Shown here: positions 35,060 to 45,305 of the stretch, piece by piece
Position numbering within the stretch: position 1 is the stretch's first letter
How the letters are laid out: each line of letters opens with the position of its first letter
Source of the DNA: an uncultured Pantoea sp.
GTDB taxonomy: Bacteria > Pseudomonadota > Gammaproteobacteria > Enterobacterales > Enterobacteriaceae
Reading direction: 5' to 3'
Assembly: GCA_913778495.1 (NCBI GenBank)
Contig: CAJYVD010000036.1
Location: forward strand, 1-64,000
Length of the DNA: 64,000 nucleotides
The notes under the pieces: model-generated
Told to the model about the DNA's origin: nothing
The model's input: the letters and a program-made list of their open reading frames with translations, nothing else
The model's database searches: none
Position numbers and translations under genes: made by a program

Positions 35060-36553
35060 ATGGCAAAAGAGAAGAAACGCGGCTTTTTTTCCTGGCTAGG
35101 CTTTGGCAAAGAAGAGCAGGCGCCGCCGCCTGCGGAAGAGGCGCAGCACGACGCTACGCAGCAACCGGAACCTGACGTCGACGAGAGTGCGCGCGCGCGT
35201 ACCGAGGCGCAGGCAGAAGCGCATGTAGATCATCAACCGACGCACGATGAAAAGGGCGCTGCGCCCGTCACCCATATCGAAGAAGAGATCCTGCCGGAAG
35301 AGGAAGAGATCGCCCAGCCCGATAGCGTCACCGCGCACTCAGAGACCGTTTTGCCGGAAGCGCTGCCGCACTCTGCTCCTGCACCGGTCGAGCCAGAACC
35401 GCAGCAGGCCGCACAGGAGCCCGAGCCGGCGATTATCGTTCCCGACGACGTTTCTCAGCCTGCTCCCCAGGCGCAGGACGACGCGCCGCTGAGCGATGAA
35501 GAGCTGGAAGCGCTGGCGCTGGCGGAAACCTACGCCGAAGATGCCGAAGCCGAGGCTGACGCGGCGGATACCGTGAGCGATTTGCCGCTGGCTACCGCGC
35601 CGATTGTCGCGCAAGAGCAAGAGCGTCCGACCAAAGAGGGCTTTTTCGCCCGTCTGAAGCGCAGTCTGGTAAAAACCCGTGAAAATCTCGGTTCCGGCTT
35701 TGTCAGCCTGTTCCGCGGCAAGAAAATCGACGACGATCTGTTTGACGAGCTGGAAGAGCAGCTGCTGATTGCGGATGTGGGCGTGGAAACCACGCGCCGC
35801 ATCATCACCAGTTTGACGCAGCAGGCGAGCCGCAAACAGCTGCGCGACGCGGAAGCGCTTTATGGCCTGCTGAAAGCCGAGATGTCGGAGATTCTGAATA
35901 AAGTCGACGCGCCGCTTGATATCAGCGGTAAAACGCCGTTTGTGATCCTGATGGTCGGCGTAAACGGCGTCGGTAAAACCACCACCATCGGTAAGCTCGC
36001 GCGCCAGTATCAGTCAGAAGGGAAATCCGTGATGTTGGCCGCCGGTGACACCTTCCGTGCCGCTGCGGTCGAGCAGCTTCAAGTCTGGGGACAGCGCAAC
36101 AATATTCCCGTGGTGGCGCAGCACACCGGTGCTGATTCCGCCTCGGTGATCTTTGATGCGATTCAGGCGGCAAAAGCGCGCAATGTGGACGTACTGATTG
36201 CCGACACCGCAGGTCGCCTGCAAAACAAAGCGCACCTGATGGAAGAGCTGAAAAAAATCACGCGCGTGATGAAAAAGCTGGATAACGACGCACCGCATGA
36301 AGTGATGCTGACCCTCGATGCCAGCACCGGGCAGAACGCCATCAGCCAGGCCAAACTGTTCAATGAAGCGGTGGGTCTGAGCGGCATCGCGCTGACCAAG
36401 CTCGATGGCACGGCGAAAGGCGGGGTGATCTTCTCGATTGCCGACCAGTTCGGCATCCCGATTCGCTATATCGGTGTTGGAGAAGGCATCGAGGATTTAC
36501 GGCCATTTAAGGCCGGAGATTTTATTGAGGCACTGTTTGCCCGAGAGGAATAA
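35060..36553 (+). CDS. ftsY: Signal recognition particle receptor FtsY
   Basis: FtsY is the SRP receptor that docks Ffh-ribosome complexes at the inner membrane. The 497-residue product has the family layout. A short basic membrane-targeting start (MAKEKKRGFFSWLGFG) is followed by an acidic Glu/Ala/Pro-rich A domain to about residue 190. The N domain runs about 195-285, then the GTPase G domain. G-box motifs are GVNGVGKTTTIGKLA near 297, DTAGRLQNK near 383 and TKLDGTAKGG near 447. ftsE starts 5 bases after its stop, as in the E. coli ftsYEX operon. Confidence 0.98.
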   Translation: MAKEKKRGFFSWLGFGKEEQAPPPAEEAQHDATQQPEPDVDESARARTEAQAEAHVDHQPTHDEKGAAPVTHIEEEILPEEEEIAQPDSVTAHSETVLPEALPHSAPAPVEPEPQQAAQEPEPAIIVPDDVSQPAPQAQDDAPLSDEELEALALAETYAEDAEAEADAADTVSDLPLATAPIVAQEQERPTKEGFFARLKRSLVKTRENLGSGFVSLFRGKKIDDDLFDELEEQLLIADVGVETTRRIITSLTQQASRKQLRDAEALYGLLKAEMSEILNKVDAPLDISGKTPFVILMVGVNGVGKTTTIGKLARQYQSEGKSVMLAAGDTFRAAAVEQLQVWGQRNNIPVVAQHTGADSASVIFDAIQAAKARNVDVLIADTAGRLQNKAHLMEELKKITRVMKKLDNDAPHEVMLTLDASTGQNAISQAKLFNEAVGLSGIALTKLDGTAKGGVIFSIADQFGIPIRYIGVGEGIEDLRPFKAGDFIEALFAREE

Positions 36554-36558
36554 GTGGG

Positions 36559-37227
36559 ATGATTCGCTTTCAAGAGGTGAGTAAAGCATACCTGGGCGGA
36601 CGCCAGGCGCTGCAAGGGGTCGATTTTCATCTGCGCCCCGGCGAAATGGCGTTCCTCACCGGCCATTCCGGCGCGGGAAAAAGTACCTTACTTAAGCTGA
36701 TTTGCGGCATTGAGCGCCCGAGTGCCGGGCAGATTTGGTTCAGCGGACACGACATTTCGCGCCTGCGCCGCAGCGAAGTACCTTTCCTGCGCCGCCAGAT
36801 CGGCATGATTTTTCAGGATCACCATCTGCTGATGGATCGGTCGGTGTACGAGAACGTGGCGATCCCGCTGATCATTTCCGGTGCCAGCGGGGAGGATATT
36901 CGCCGTCGCGTCTCTGCCGCGCTGGATAAAGTGGGCCTGCTCGACAAAGCGAAAAGTTTCCCCATTCAGCTTTCCGGCGGCGAACAGCAGCGGGTGGGCA
37001 TTGCCCGCGCCGTGGTGAACAAACCTGCGGTGCTGCTGGCGGATGAGCCTACCGGCAACCTTGATAACGCGTTGTCCGAAGATATTCTGCGCCTGTTTGA
37101 AGAGTTTAACCGCGTGGGCGTGACGGTGCTGATGGCGACGCACGACATCGGCCTGATCTCACGCCGCGATTACCGCGTGATGACGCTGAATCAAGGACGT
37201 CTGCACGGAGGCCACGATGGTCAATAA
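36559..37227 (+). CDS. ftsE: Cell division ATP-binding protein FtsE
   Basis: FtsE is the ATPase of the FtsEX complex, which activates periplasmic amidases at the septum. The 222 residues equal the E. coli length. Walker A is GHSGAGKST near residue 36, the ABC signature [14 protein letters not shown] near 137, and Walker [12 protein letters not shown] near 158. It overlaps ftsX by 11 nt. Confidence 0.98.
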   Translation: MIRFQEVSKAYLGGRQALQGVDFHLRPGEMAFLTGHSGAGKSTLLKLICGIERPSAGQIWFSGHDISRLRRSEVPFLRRQIGMIFQDHHLLMDRSVYENVAIPLIISGASGEDIRRRVSAALDKVGLLDKAKSFPIQLSGGEQQRVGIARAVVNKPAVLLADEPTGNLDNALSEDILRLFEEFNRVGVTVLMATHDIGLISRRDYRVMTLNQGRLHGGHDGQ

Positions 37228-38203
37228 ACGCAATAAGCGCCCGGCTGCGACCAAAGCGGCCAAGCAACCTTCAAAGAGCAAAGCGCTCAAAGGCGGCTGG
37301 CAGGAGCAGTGGCGTTACGCCTGGCGCGGCACGCTCTCTGACATGTATCGTCAACCGCTGGCGACCCTGCTGACGGTGATGGTCATCGCCATCTCGCTGA
37401 CGCTGCCAAGCGTCTGCTACATGGTGTGGAAAAACGTCAGCCAGGCAGCGGCGCAGTGGTATCCGGCGCCGCAGCTTACGGTGTATCTGGATAAATCGCT
37501 GGATGACACGGCGGCAGAAAACGTTACTGCACAGCTCAAGCAACTCGATGGCGTGGATCACGTTAATTACATGACGCGTGAAGAAGCGCAGAGCGAGTTC
37601 CGTAACTGGTCGGGCTTTGGCGGCGCCATGGACATGCTGGAGCAGAATCCGCTGCCCGCTGTGGCGATCATCACGCCGAAGCTGAATTTCCAGAATTCCG
37701 ACACCATGGCAAACCTGCGCGATCGCGTGGCGAAAGTGCAGGGCGTGGATGAAGTGCGCATGGATGACAGCTGGTTCGCGCGCCTGGCGGCGCTCACCGG
37801 GCTGGTGGGGCAGGTGGCCTCGATGATTGGCTTGCTGATGGTGGTCGCCGTCTTTCTGGTGATTGGCAATAGCGTGCGCCTGAGCATTTTTGCCCGTCGC
37901 GACACCATCAACGTGCAGAAGCTGATTGGCGCCACCGACGGCTTTATTTTGCGTCCGTTCCTGTACGGCGGCGCGCTGCTGGGGCTGGCAGGTGCCGTGT
38001 TGTCTCTGATCCTCTCCGAGGTGCTGGTGCTTCGCCTGCAGTCGGTGGTCGCGCAGGTGGCGTCGGTGTTTGGCACCACTTTCGTGCTGGAAGGCTTTTC
38101 GTGGGATGAAGGTCTGCTACTGCTGCTGGTGGCGGCCATTATCGGCTGGATCGCCGCATGGCTGGCGACGGCGCAACATTTACGTCGATTTACGCCCCAG
38201 TAA
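37217..38203 (+). CDS. ftsX: Cell division permease-like protein FtsX
   Basis: FtsX is the membrane partner of FtsE and signals to EnvC/amidases. The 328-residue protein has a basic cytoplasmic N-terminus (about 1-50) and a first transmembrane helix (about 55-75). A periplasmic domain (about 80-200) is followed by three C-terminal helices, the usual four-helix layout. Conserved [21 protein letters not shown] lies near 233. Translation is coupled to ftsE, with GGAGG just before the ATG. An imperfect hairpin without a T tail (38233-38261) follows the stop. Confidence 0.97.
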   Translation: MVNKRNKRPAATKAAKQPSKSKALKGGWQEQWRYAWRGTLSDMYRQPLATLLTVMVIAISLTLPSVCYMVWKNVSQAAAQWYPAPQLTVYLDKSLDDTAAENVTAQLKQLDGVDHVNYMTREEAQSEFRNWSGFGGAMDMLEQNPLPAVAIITPKLNFQNSDTMANLRDRVAKVQGVDEVRMDDSWFARLAALTGLVGQVASMIGLLMVVAVFLVIGNSVRLSIFARRDTINVQKLIGATDGFILRPFLYGGALLGLAGAVLSLILSEVLVLRLQSVVAQVASVFGTTFVLEGFSWDEGLLLLLVAAIIGWIAAWLATAQHLRRFTPQ

Positions 38204-38315
38204 CCCTCCGCAACGTTTTTTGCTATACTCTTCCTCTGCTGCCGACGAACGGGAGCAGAGGATTCTTCTCAAAATCCCCCGCCGACAGCTGTGCTTACTT
38301 TATTCACTGCTATAA

Positions 38316-38345
38316 TTGAACTTGTGGATAACTTTGTCGTCCAAT
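38316..38345 (+). promoter_or_regulatory. rpoH promoter with sigma-E elements and DnaA box
   Basis: GAACTT (38318-38323) followed after 16 bp by TCCAA (38340-38344) matches the layout of the sigma-E-dependent rpoH promoter of E. coli (GAACTT, 16 bp, TCTGA). Overlapping it, TTGTGGATAA (38322-38331) is a perfect DnaA box (TTATCCACA on the minus strand), also known from E. coli rpoH. TATAAT at 38311-38316 may be the -10 of an upstream sigma-70 promoter. Confidence 0.7.
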
Positions 38346-38442
38346 AAGCACACATTGCTTTTGGTTTTTCTGCAGCGCTGACATAATGTAGCGGCTGCGC
38401 AAAGAATCATGCAGCAAGTCCATTGAATTTGTGAGGGTTTGA

Positions 38443-39300
38443 ATGACCAAAGAAATGCAAACTTTAGCGATTGCGCCTCTTGGCAACCTGGAGTCTTACG
38501 TCCGGGCGGCTAACAACTGGCCGGTACTGACGGCAGAAGAGGAAAAAGCATTGGCTGAGAAGCTGCATTACCAGGGCGATCTGGATGCAGCCAAGACGCT
38601 GATCCTGTCTCACCTGCGCTTTGTTGTTCATATCGCTCGTAATTACTCCGGTTACGGCCTGCCGCAGGCTGACCTGATTCAGGAAGGTAATATCGGCCTG
38701 ATGAAGGCGGTGCGCCGCTTCAATCCTGAAGTGGGCGTGCGTCTGGTCTCGTTCGCCGTGCACTGGATCAAAGCGGAAATTCACGAATACGTGCTGCGTA
38801 ACTGGCGTATCGTGAAGGTTGCTACCACCAAAGCACAGCGCAAACTGTTCTTCAACCTGCGTAAAACCAAGCAGCGTTTAGGCTGGTTTAATCAGGACGA
38901 AGTTGAGATGGTCGCGCGTGAGCTGGGCGTGAGCAGCAAAGACGTGCTCGAAATGGAATCGCGCATGGCCGCGCAGGACATGACCTTCGATATGTCCTCT
39001 GACGACGATGCTGGCGAAGGCAGGCCGATGGCGCCCGTGCTGTATCTGCAGGATAAAACCTCTGACTTTGCTGACGGCATTGAAGAGGACAACTGGGACG
39101 CGCATGCGGCAGATAAGCTGAGCGATGCGATGTTGAGCCTTGATGAGCGCAGCCAGCACATCATCCGCGCCCGTTGGCTGGATGATGACAATAAAACCAC
39201 GCTGCAGGAGCTGGCTGACCAGTATGGCGTCTCCGCCGAGCGCGTACGCCAGCTGGAGAAAAACGCCATGAAAAAATTACGTATGGCGATCGAGGCTTAA
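38443..39300 (+). CDS. rpoH: Heat-shock sigma factor RpoH (sigma-32)
   Basis: RpoH directs RNA polymerase to heat-shock promoters. The product has 285 residues (284 in E. coli). Region 2 (about 50-125) contains [22 protein letters not shown]. The sigma-32-specific RpoH box [10 protein letters not shown] lies near residue 132. Region 4 has the helix-turn-helix [21 protein letters not shown] near 255. It stands alone between its complex promoter and a strong terminator, directly after ftsYEX. Confidence 0.98.
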   Translation: MTKEMQTLAIAPLGNLESYVRAANNWPVLTAEEEKALAEKLHYQGDLDAAKTLILSHLRFVVHIARNYSGYGLPQADLIQEGNIGLMKAVRRFNPEVGVRLVSFAVHWIKAEIHEYVLRNWRIVKVATTKAQRKLFFNLRKTKQRLGWFNQDEVEMVARELGVSSKDVLEMESRMAAQDMTFDMSSDDDAGEGRPMAPVLYLQDKTSDFADGIEEDNWDAHAADKLSDAMLSLDERSQHIIRARWLDDDNKTTLQELADQYGVSAERVRQLEKNAMKKLRMAIEA

Positions 39301-39313
39301 CCGCCCCTCAGCA

Positions 39314-39343
39314 AAAAAAAGCGACCTGCGGGTCGCTTTTTTT
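39314..39343. terminator. Bidirectional terminator between rpoH and panM
   Basis: A stem of GCGACC / GGTCGC is flanked by an A run on the left and a T run on the right, so it works for rpoH on the plus strand and panM on the minus strand. It starts 13 bases after the rpoH stop. Confidence 0.93.
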
Positions 39344-39368
39344 ATGCCTGAACGCCAGTCGCGCGTGG

Positions 39369-39755
39369 TTAGCGCACCCAGCCGTCGCTTTGCGCCCGAA
39401 AGCCGCAGGCCTGCATAAACGCGGCGCGCACGCGCTGATCGGCGTGGCCATCGTCAGCGATCCACCAGCTTGATTGTCCCCCATTCTGCGCTAGCGTCTC
39501 TTCCAGTAAATATTGTCCCACGCCGCGGCGCCGCGTCACGTCGCGCACTTCCAGATGCGTGATCTTGCCCAAGGTGCCGCTCAGAGTGAGCTGCAGGGCT
39601 GCCAACAAACGATCGTTAAACCGCGCAGCATACAGGCGCTGCGTCTCGCTGAGTTCGGCTTCCAGCTGGGCAATATCGCGCTGCGGCCAGATTTTGGCCA
39701 AATCCGTTCTGTCTTGTGCGGTCAGCGCGGTGAGCCGCTGAATGGTGAGCTTCAT
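39369..39755 (-). CDS. panM: PanD maturation factor PanM (PanZ)
   Basis: PanM is a GNAT-fold protein that, with acetyl-CoA, triggers self-cleavage of aspartate decarboxylase PanD and so controls beta-alanine for coenzyme A synthesis. The product has 128 residues (127 in E. coli YhhK). The acetyl-CoA-binding signature VTRRRGVGQYLLEE is near residue 75, and DRTDLAKIWP near 15 is also conserved. It sits between rpoH and the liv operon, as in relatives. A pantothenate transporter candidate (panS) lies elsewhere in the window. Confidence 0.93.
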   Translation of the reverse strand: MKLTIQRLTALTAQDRTDLAKIWPQRDIAQLEAELSETQRLYAARFNDRLLAALQLTLSGTLGKITHLEVRDVTRRRGVGQYLLEETLAQNGGQSSWWIADDGHADQRVRAAFMQACGFRAQSDGWVR

Positions 39756-40158
39756 ACCCTTTACCTGTACTGCCAGAAAGGCATCAGTGTAGCGAATTTA
39801 GGCGGTCAGTGTGCTGTCACTTTTTTGCGATAAAAAGAGGTCAAATGGCAGCCACTTTGCCAGGATTGTGGAGTAAGCCTGCGGCCTTTGCCCAAAAAGG
39901 CAGCATAAGCCGCTGGCAAGCTGGCGAAAACATGGCCATAAAAACCAGATGATTCTGCTGGCTAACCTTACTATTACTGAATATGTCAGTTGATTTACAG
40001 AAGAAAGTTCCTGTTTAATAACCTGAAAAATAAAGCCTTATTAACTAATAATGCCAGAAAAAGCGCTAACTCCTTCTTATGAAATCAGTTTTCCTTTTCA
40101 CTGGCAAAAAAATAATCAATCACAACAGACACACGACACAACAGATGGGGAAGTACGC
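39756..40158 (+). other. livKHMGF upstream region
   Basis: About 400 bases between the divergent panM and livK starts with no credible gene. The right half is AT-rich and should hold the liv promoter and leader. In E. coli this operon is Lrp-controlled, but I could not define a site by eye. E. coli carries livJ near here; no remnant of it was seen. The livK ribosome-binding site is GGGGAAG just before 40159. Confidence 0.5.
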
Positions 40159-41286
40159 ATGAAAATGAGTAAAGGACGCGCTTTACTGGCGGGTTGCGTG
40201 GCGCTGGCCCTGAGCCACGCGGCACTGGCCAAAGACATTAAAATTGCTATCGTTGGCGCGGCAACCGGTCCGGTTGCGCAGTATGGCGATATGCAATTTA
40301 CCGGTGCCGCGCAGGCCATCAAGGACATCAATGCCAAAGGCGGCGTCAACGGTGACAAACTGGTTGGCGTAGAATATGACGATGCCTGTGACCCCAAACA
40401 AGCCGTGGCCGTAGCCAACAAAGTGGTTAACGATGGCATTAAATATGTCATTGGCCACCTTTGCTCTTCCTCTACCCAGCCTGCGTCGGACATTTACAAC
40501 GATGAAGGCATTCTGATGATTACCCCGGCCGCCACGGCACCTGAGCTGACCGCACGCGGTTACGCCGACGTGATGCGCACCACCGGTCTGGACTCCGATC
40601 AGGGACCGACCGCCGCGAATTACATCCTGAGCGAAATCAAACCTAAGCGCATTGCTGTGGTCCATGACAAGCAGCAGTACGGCCAAGGGCTGGCGGAATC
40701 CGTGCAGAAAACCCTGAAAGCCAAAGGCGGCAACGTGGTGCTGTTCGAAGGGATCACCGCAGGCGATAAAGATTTCTCCACGCTGATTGCGCGCCTGAAG
40801 AAAGAGAACGTCGATTTCGTCTATTACGGCGGCTACTACCCAGAGCTGGGACAGATTCTGCGTCAGGCAAAATCTGCCGGTCTGAAAGCGGGCTTTATGG
40901 GACCAGAAGGCGTGGGCAACGCGTCACTGTCTAACATCGCCGGTGACGCGTCCGAAGGGCTGTACGTGACGCTGCCGAAGCGCTACGACCAGCTGCCAGA
41001 GAACAAAGGCATTGTCGACGCGATCAAAGCCAACACCGCGTCCAACCGTAAAGATCCGACCGGACCGTTTGTCTGGACAACTTACGCTGCGATCCAGTCG
41101 CTGGTGGCCGGTATCGAACGCAGTAAAAGTGACGAGCCTGATGCCATTGCCAAAGACCTGAAAACCGGCGCCCCGGTTCCTACAGTGATGGGCGACCTGA
41201 GCTGGGATCAGAAAGGCGATCTGAAAGGCTTCGAGTTTGGCGTGTTTAAATGGCACAAAGACGGCTCGTCCACGGCCGTGAAGTAA
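40159..41286 (+). CDS. livK: Branched-chain amino-acid periplasmic binding protein (LivJ/LivK type)
   Basis: Periplasmic receptor of the high-affinity leucine/isoleucine/valine ABC importer. The start at 40159 gives 375 residues (E. coli LivJ 367, LivK 369) with a signal peptide cut after HAALA. The upstream open frame is leader sequence. [30 protein letters not shown] is the family core near 85; the two conserved Cys form the disulfide. It is the only binding protein here. By position it is livK, but blocks such as [16 protein letters not shown] and [11 protein letters not shown] look closer to LivJ. Confidence 0.95.
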   Translation: MKMSKGRALLAGCVALALSHAALAKDIKIAIVGAATGPVAQYGDMQFTGAAQAIKDINAKGGVNGDKLVGVEYDDACDPKQAVAVANKVVNDGIKYVIGHLCSSSTQPASDIYNDEGILMITPAATAPELTARGYADVMRTTGLDSDQGPTAANYILSEIKPKRIAVVHDKQQYGQGLAESVQKTLKAKGGNVVLFEGITAGDKDFSTLIARLKKENVDFVYYGGYYPELGQILRQAKSAGLKAGFMGPEGVGNASLSNIAGDASEGLYVTLPKRYDQLPENKGIVDAIKANTASNRKDPTGPFVWTTYAAIQSLVAGIERSKSDEPDAIAKDLKTGAPVPTVMGDLSWDQKGDLKGFEFGVFKWHKDGSSTAVK

Positions 41287-41321
41287 TCCCGCTTAAGCGT
41301 CACCCTTCAGTACGAACGACG

Positions 41322-41345
41322 GGGCGGCCGCAGGGCCGCCCTTTA
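41322..41345 (+). terminator. Intercistronic attenuator between livK and livH
   Basis: A perfect 8-bp GC stem (GGGCGGCC / GGCCGCCC) with a GCAG loop is followed by TTTAT, 35 bases after livK. It probably reduces read-through so that the binding protein exceeds the membrane subunits. Confidence 0.7.
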
Positions 41346-41409
41346 TCCACCCCGATCGGATTAACGCCGCGCGCGTCAGCCCATCGCGGGCGTTTTTAAG
41401 GTAATTGTT

Positions 41410-42336
41410 ATGTCCGAGCAGTTTCTTTATTTCATTCAGCAGATGTTCAACGGGGTCACTCTCGGGAGCACCTACGCGCTGATCGCCATTGGCTACACCA
41501 TGGTTTACGGCATTATCGGTATGATCAACTTCGCCCACGGCGAGGTGTACATGATCGGTAGCTACGTCTCTTTCATCGTGATTGCCGCCCTGATGATGAT
41601 GGGCATCGACAGCACCTGGCTGATGATCGCAGCCGGTTTTGTGATGGCGGTGATTATCTCCAGCGCCTATGGCTGGAGCATTGAGCGCGTGGCCTACAAG
41701 CCGGTACGCGCCTCTAAACGCCTGATCGCGCTGATTTCCGCCATCGGCATGTCAATCTTCCTGCAAAACTACGTCAGCCTGACGCAGGGCTCGCGCGACC
41801 TGGCGCTGCCCAGTTTGATCACCGGCCAGTGGACGCTGGGGGAGAGCAACGGCTTCGCCACCACGCTCTCCACCATGCAATTGGTGATTTGGATCGTGAC
41901 CTTCCTGGCGATGCTGACGCTGACGCTGTTCATTCGCTACTCGCGCATGGGGCGCGCCTGCCGCGCCTGCGCCGAAGATTTGAAAATGGCGAGCCTGCTC
42001 GGTATCAATACGGACCGCGTGATCTCGCTGACATTCGTGATCGGTGCCGCCATGGCGGCGGTCGCGGGCGTCCTGCTCGGCCAGTTTTACGGCTCCATTA
42101 ACCCGTTCATTGGCTTCATGGCCGGCATGAAGGCGTTTACGGCCGCGGTGTTAGGCGGGATTGGCAGTATTCCGGGGGCGATGATAGGCGGCCTGGTGCT
42201 GGGGATTGCCGAAGCGCTCACCTCGGCCTATTTGTCGACCGAATATAAAGATGTGGTGTCGTTTGCGCTGCTGATCGTGGTGCTGCTGGTGATGCCTACC
42301 GGCATTCTTGGCCGCCCGGAGGTAGAGAAAGTATGA
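41410..42336 (+). CDS. livH: Branched-chain amino-acid ABC permease LivH
   Basis: LivH is one of the two inner-membrane subunits of the liv importer. The 308 residues equal the E. coli length. About eight hydrophobic helices are visible, with the family segments [21 protein letters not shown] near 15 and [13 protein letters not shown] near 250. Its TGA overlaps the ATG of livM by 4 nt. Confidence 0.97.
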   Translation: MSEQFLYFIQQMFNGVTLGSTYALIAIGYTMVYGIIGMINFAHGEVYMIGSYVSFIVIAALMMMGIDSTWLMIAAGFVMAVIISSAYGWSIERVAYKPVRASKRLIALISAIGMSIFLQNYVSLTQGSRDLALPSLITGQWTLGESNGFATTLSTMQLVIWIVTFLAMLTLTLFIRYSRMGRACRACAEDLKMASLLGINTDRVISLTFVIGAAMAAVAGVLLGQFYGSINPFIGFMAGMKAFTAAVLGGIGSIPGAMIGGLVLGIAEALTSAYLSTEYKDVVSFALLIVVLLVMPTGILGRPEVEKV

Positions 42337-43600
42337 AGCGCCTCGGACTGGTTAACGCCGTTGTCTCAACGGTGATGCTGCTGGTGCTCGCCACCTTCTT
42401 TATGGGAATGCGCCTTGACTTAAACGGCACAAAATTAGTGGTCGCGAACGCGGGCGAGGTGCGCTGGAACTGGATCTTCGTCGGCTGCGGCGTGGTGTTT
42501 CTTTTCCAGCTGTTGCGTCCGCTGTTCCACGGCAAGTTCGCCCGCAGCGGCAAAGGCATCGTGCTGCCAAGCTTTGACGGTTCCACCGCGAAGCAAAAGT
42601 GGCTGATGGCGGCGGTGCTGGCGGTGGCGATCGCGTGGCCGTTCTTCGTGTCGCGCGGCAGCGTTGATATCGCCACGCTGACGCTAATCTACGTGATGCT
42701 CGGGCTGGGCCTGAACGTGGTGGTTGGGCTCTCCGGCCTGCTGGTGCTGGGCTACGGCGGCTTTTACGCCATCGGCGCTTACACCTTTGCCTTGCTCAAT
42801 CACTATTACGGTTTTGGCTTTTGGGAAAGTCTGCCGCTGGCCGGATTAGTGGCTGGGGCGTTTGGGCTGATGCTCGGCTTTCCGGTGCTGCGCCTGCGCG
42901 GTGACTATCTGGCGATTGTCACGCTGGGCTTCGGCGAAATCGTGCGTATCCTGCTGCTCAATAATACGGCGATCACCGGCGGGCCTAACGGCATCGCGCA
43001 GATCCCGAAACCCAGCCTGTTCGGCCTGGAGTTTGGTCGTCGCGTAAGCGAAGGCGGCTGGAGCACCTTCCATGATTTCTTTGGCCTGAAATATGACCCC
43101 AACGATCGCGTGATCTTCCTCTATCTGGTGGCGCTGCTGCTGGTGGGATTAACGCTGTTTGTGATCAACCGTCTGCTGCGCATGCCGCTGGGCCGTGCGT
43201 GGGAAGCGCTGCGCGAGGATGAGATTGCCTGCCGTTCGCTGGGTCTCAGCCCGACGCGCATTAAGCTGACCGCTTTCACCATCAGCGCCGTGTTTGCCGG
43301 TTTTGCCGGTACACTGTTCGCCGCGCGCCAGGGCTTTGTAAGCCCCGAATCGTTCACCTTCGTGGAGTCGGCGTTTGTGCTGGCGATTGTGGTGCTCGGC
43401 GGCATGGGTTCACAGCTGGCGGTGATCCTCGCGGCGATTCTGCTGGTGGTTTCACGCGAGCTGATGCGTGACCTCAACGAGTACAGCATGCTGGTGTTGG
43501 GGGGATTAATGGTGTTGATGATGATCTGGCGCCCGCAGGGCCTGTTGCCAATGAAACGTCCGCATCTGAAGTTGAAAAGCCGTAAACAAGGAGAGCAGGC

Positions 43601-43604
<4 letters not shown>
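42333..43604 (+). CDS. livM: Branched-chain amino-acid ABC permease LivM
   Basis: LivM is the second membrane subunit of the liv importer. The product has 423 residues (425 in E. coli). An N-terminal extension with three helices (about 1-115) precedes the conserved permease core of about eight helices. Blocks include [21 protein letters not shown] near 130 and the EAA-like loop [26 protein letters not shown] near 290. It is joined to livH and livG by ATGA overlaps. Confidence 0.97.
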
Positions 43605-44368
<764 letters not shown>

Positions 44369-44369
44369 C

Positions 44370-45083
44370 ATGGCAAACCCGATTTTAACCTTGCAGGGTG
44401 TCAACGCCCACTACGGCCCGATTCAGGCGCTGCACAACATCAATCTGCATATCCACCAGGGCGAAATTGTCACGCTGATCGGTGCCAACGGCGCGGGTAA
44501 AACCACGCTGCTCGGCACGTTGTGCGGTGAACCGCGCGCCACCAGCGGCACCATTGTGTTTGATGGCAAAACCATCACCGACTGGCAAACGGCGAAGATC
44601 ATGCGCGAGGCGATAGCCATCGTGCCGGAAGGTCGCCGCGTGTTTTCCCGCATGACGGTGGAAGAGAACCTGGCGATGGGGGGCTTCTTCGCCACCCGCG
44701 CGCAGTATCATGAGCGTATCGAGCGGGTGTATCAGCTGTTCCCGCGCCTGGCCGAGCGTAAAATTCAGCGCGCGGGCACCATGTCCGGCGGTGAGCAGCA
44801 GATGCTGGCCATTGGTCGTGCGCTGATGAGTCAACCGCGCCTGCTGCTGCTGGATGAACCGTCGCTCGGGCTGGCACCGATTATCATTCAGCAGATTTTC
44901 GACACCATTGAACAGCTGCGTCAGGAGGGCATGACCATCTTCCTCGTGGAGCAGAACGCCAACCAGGCGCTCAAGCTGGCCGATCGCGGTTACGTGCTGG
45001 AAAACGGTCACGTGGTGCTGGAAGACAGCGGCGCGGCGCTGCTGTCCAACGAAGCGGTACGCAGCGCCTATCTGGGTGCCTGA
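44370..45083 (+). CDS. livF: Branched-chain amino-acid ABC ATPase LivF
   Basis: LivF is the second ATPase of the liv importer. I start it at ATG 44370, giving 237 residues as in E. coli; an in-frame GTG at 44358 would add four codons. The GGTGAGG ribosome-binding site supports the ATG. Walker A is GANGAGKTT, the signature MSGGEQQMLAIGRAL and Walker B LLLLDEPSLGLAP. It starts one base after the livG stop and ends the operon. Confidence 0.97.
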   Translation: MANPILTLQGVNAHYGPIQALHNINLHIHQGEIVTLIGANGAGKTTLLGTLCGEPRATSGTIVFDGKTITDWQTAKIMREAIAIVPEGRRVFSRMTVEENLAMGGFFATRAQYHERIERVYQLFPRLAERKIQRAGTMSGGEQQMLAIGRALMSQPRLLLLDEPSLGLAPIIIQQIFDTIEQLRQEGMTIFLVEQNANQALKLADRGYVLENGHVVLEDSGAALLSNEAVRSAYLGA

Positions 45084-45091
45084 TTGTTTTG

Positions 45092-45118
45092 GCGGTCCGG
45101 CACCTGGTCGGACCGCCC
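45092..45118 (+). terminator. Hairpin after livF
   Basis: A perfect 9-bp stem (GGCGGTCCG / CGGACCGCC) with a 9-nt loop starts 9 bases after the livF stop. The tail is not a T run (CATTCC, with a T run 20 bases later), so it may be an inefficient terminator or an RNA-stabilising hairpin. Confidence 0.6.
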
Positions 45119-45192
45119 ATTCCTGCTGCGCCTTTTTTCCTTAAAAGTGTGCACATCGTTAACGTTTTGCCGCCTGGCTGAGCCGTTTCTGT

Positions 45193-45232
45193 GTGTCACA
45201 TCTCTGTCATATTTCGGTTATTTTTCTATCAT
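45193..45232 (+). promoter_or_regulatory. Tandem Pho-box half-sites upstream of ugpB
   Basis: Four 7-mers on the coding strand recur at an exact 11-bp spacing: GTGTCAC (45193), CTGTCAT (45204), CGGTTAT (45215) and CTATCAT (45226). They match the PhoB half-site CTGTCAT at 5, 7, 5 and 6 of 7 positions (accepting C at the last). This is the architecture of PhoB-activated promoters and fits the known phosphate control of ugp in E. coli. Confidence 0.85.
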
Positions 45233-45305
45233 CTTCCCGTGTCATGTTACTCCGCGAACAAAAAATGCGTGATATTGCGCGTACCTAAAAGCACAGGAAA
45301 ACTTT

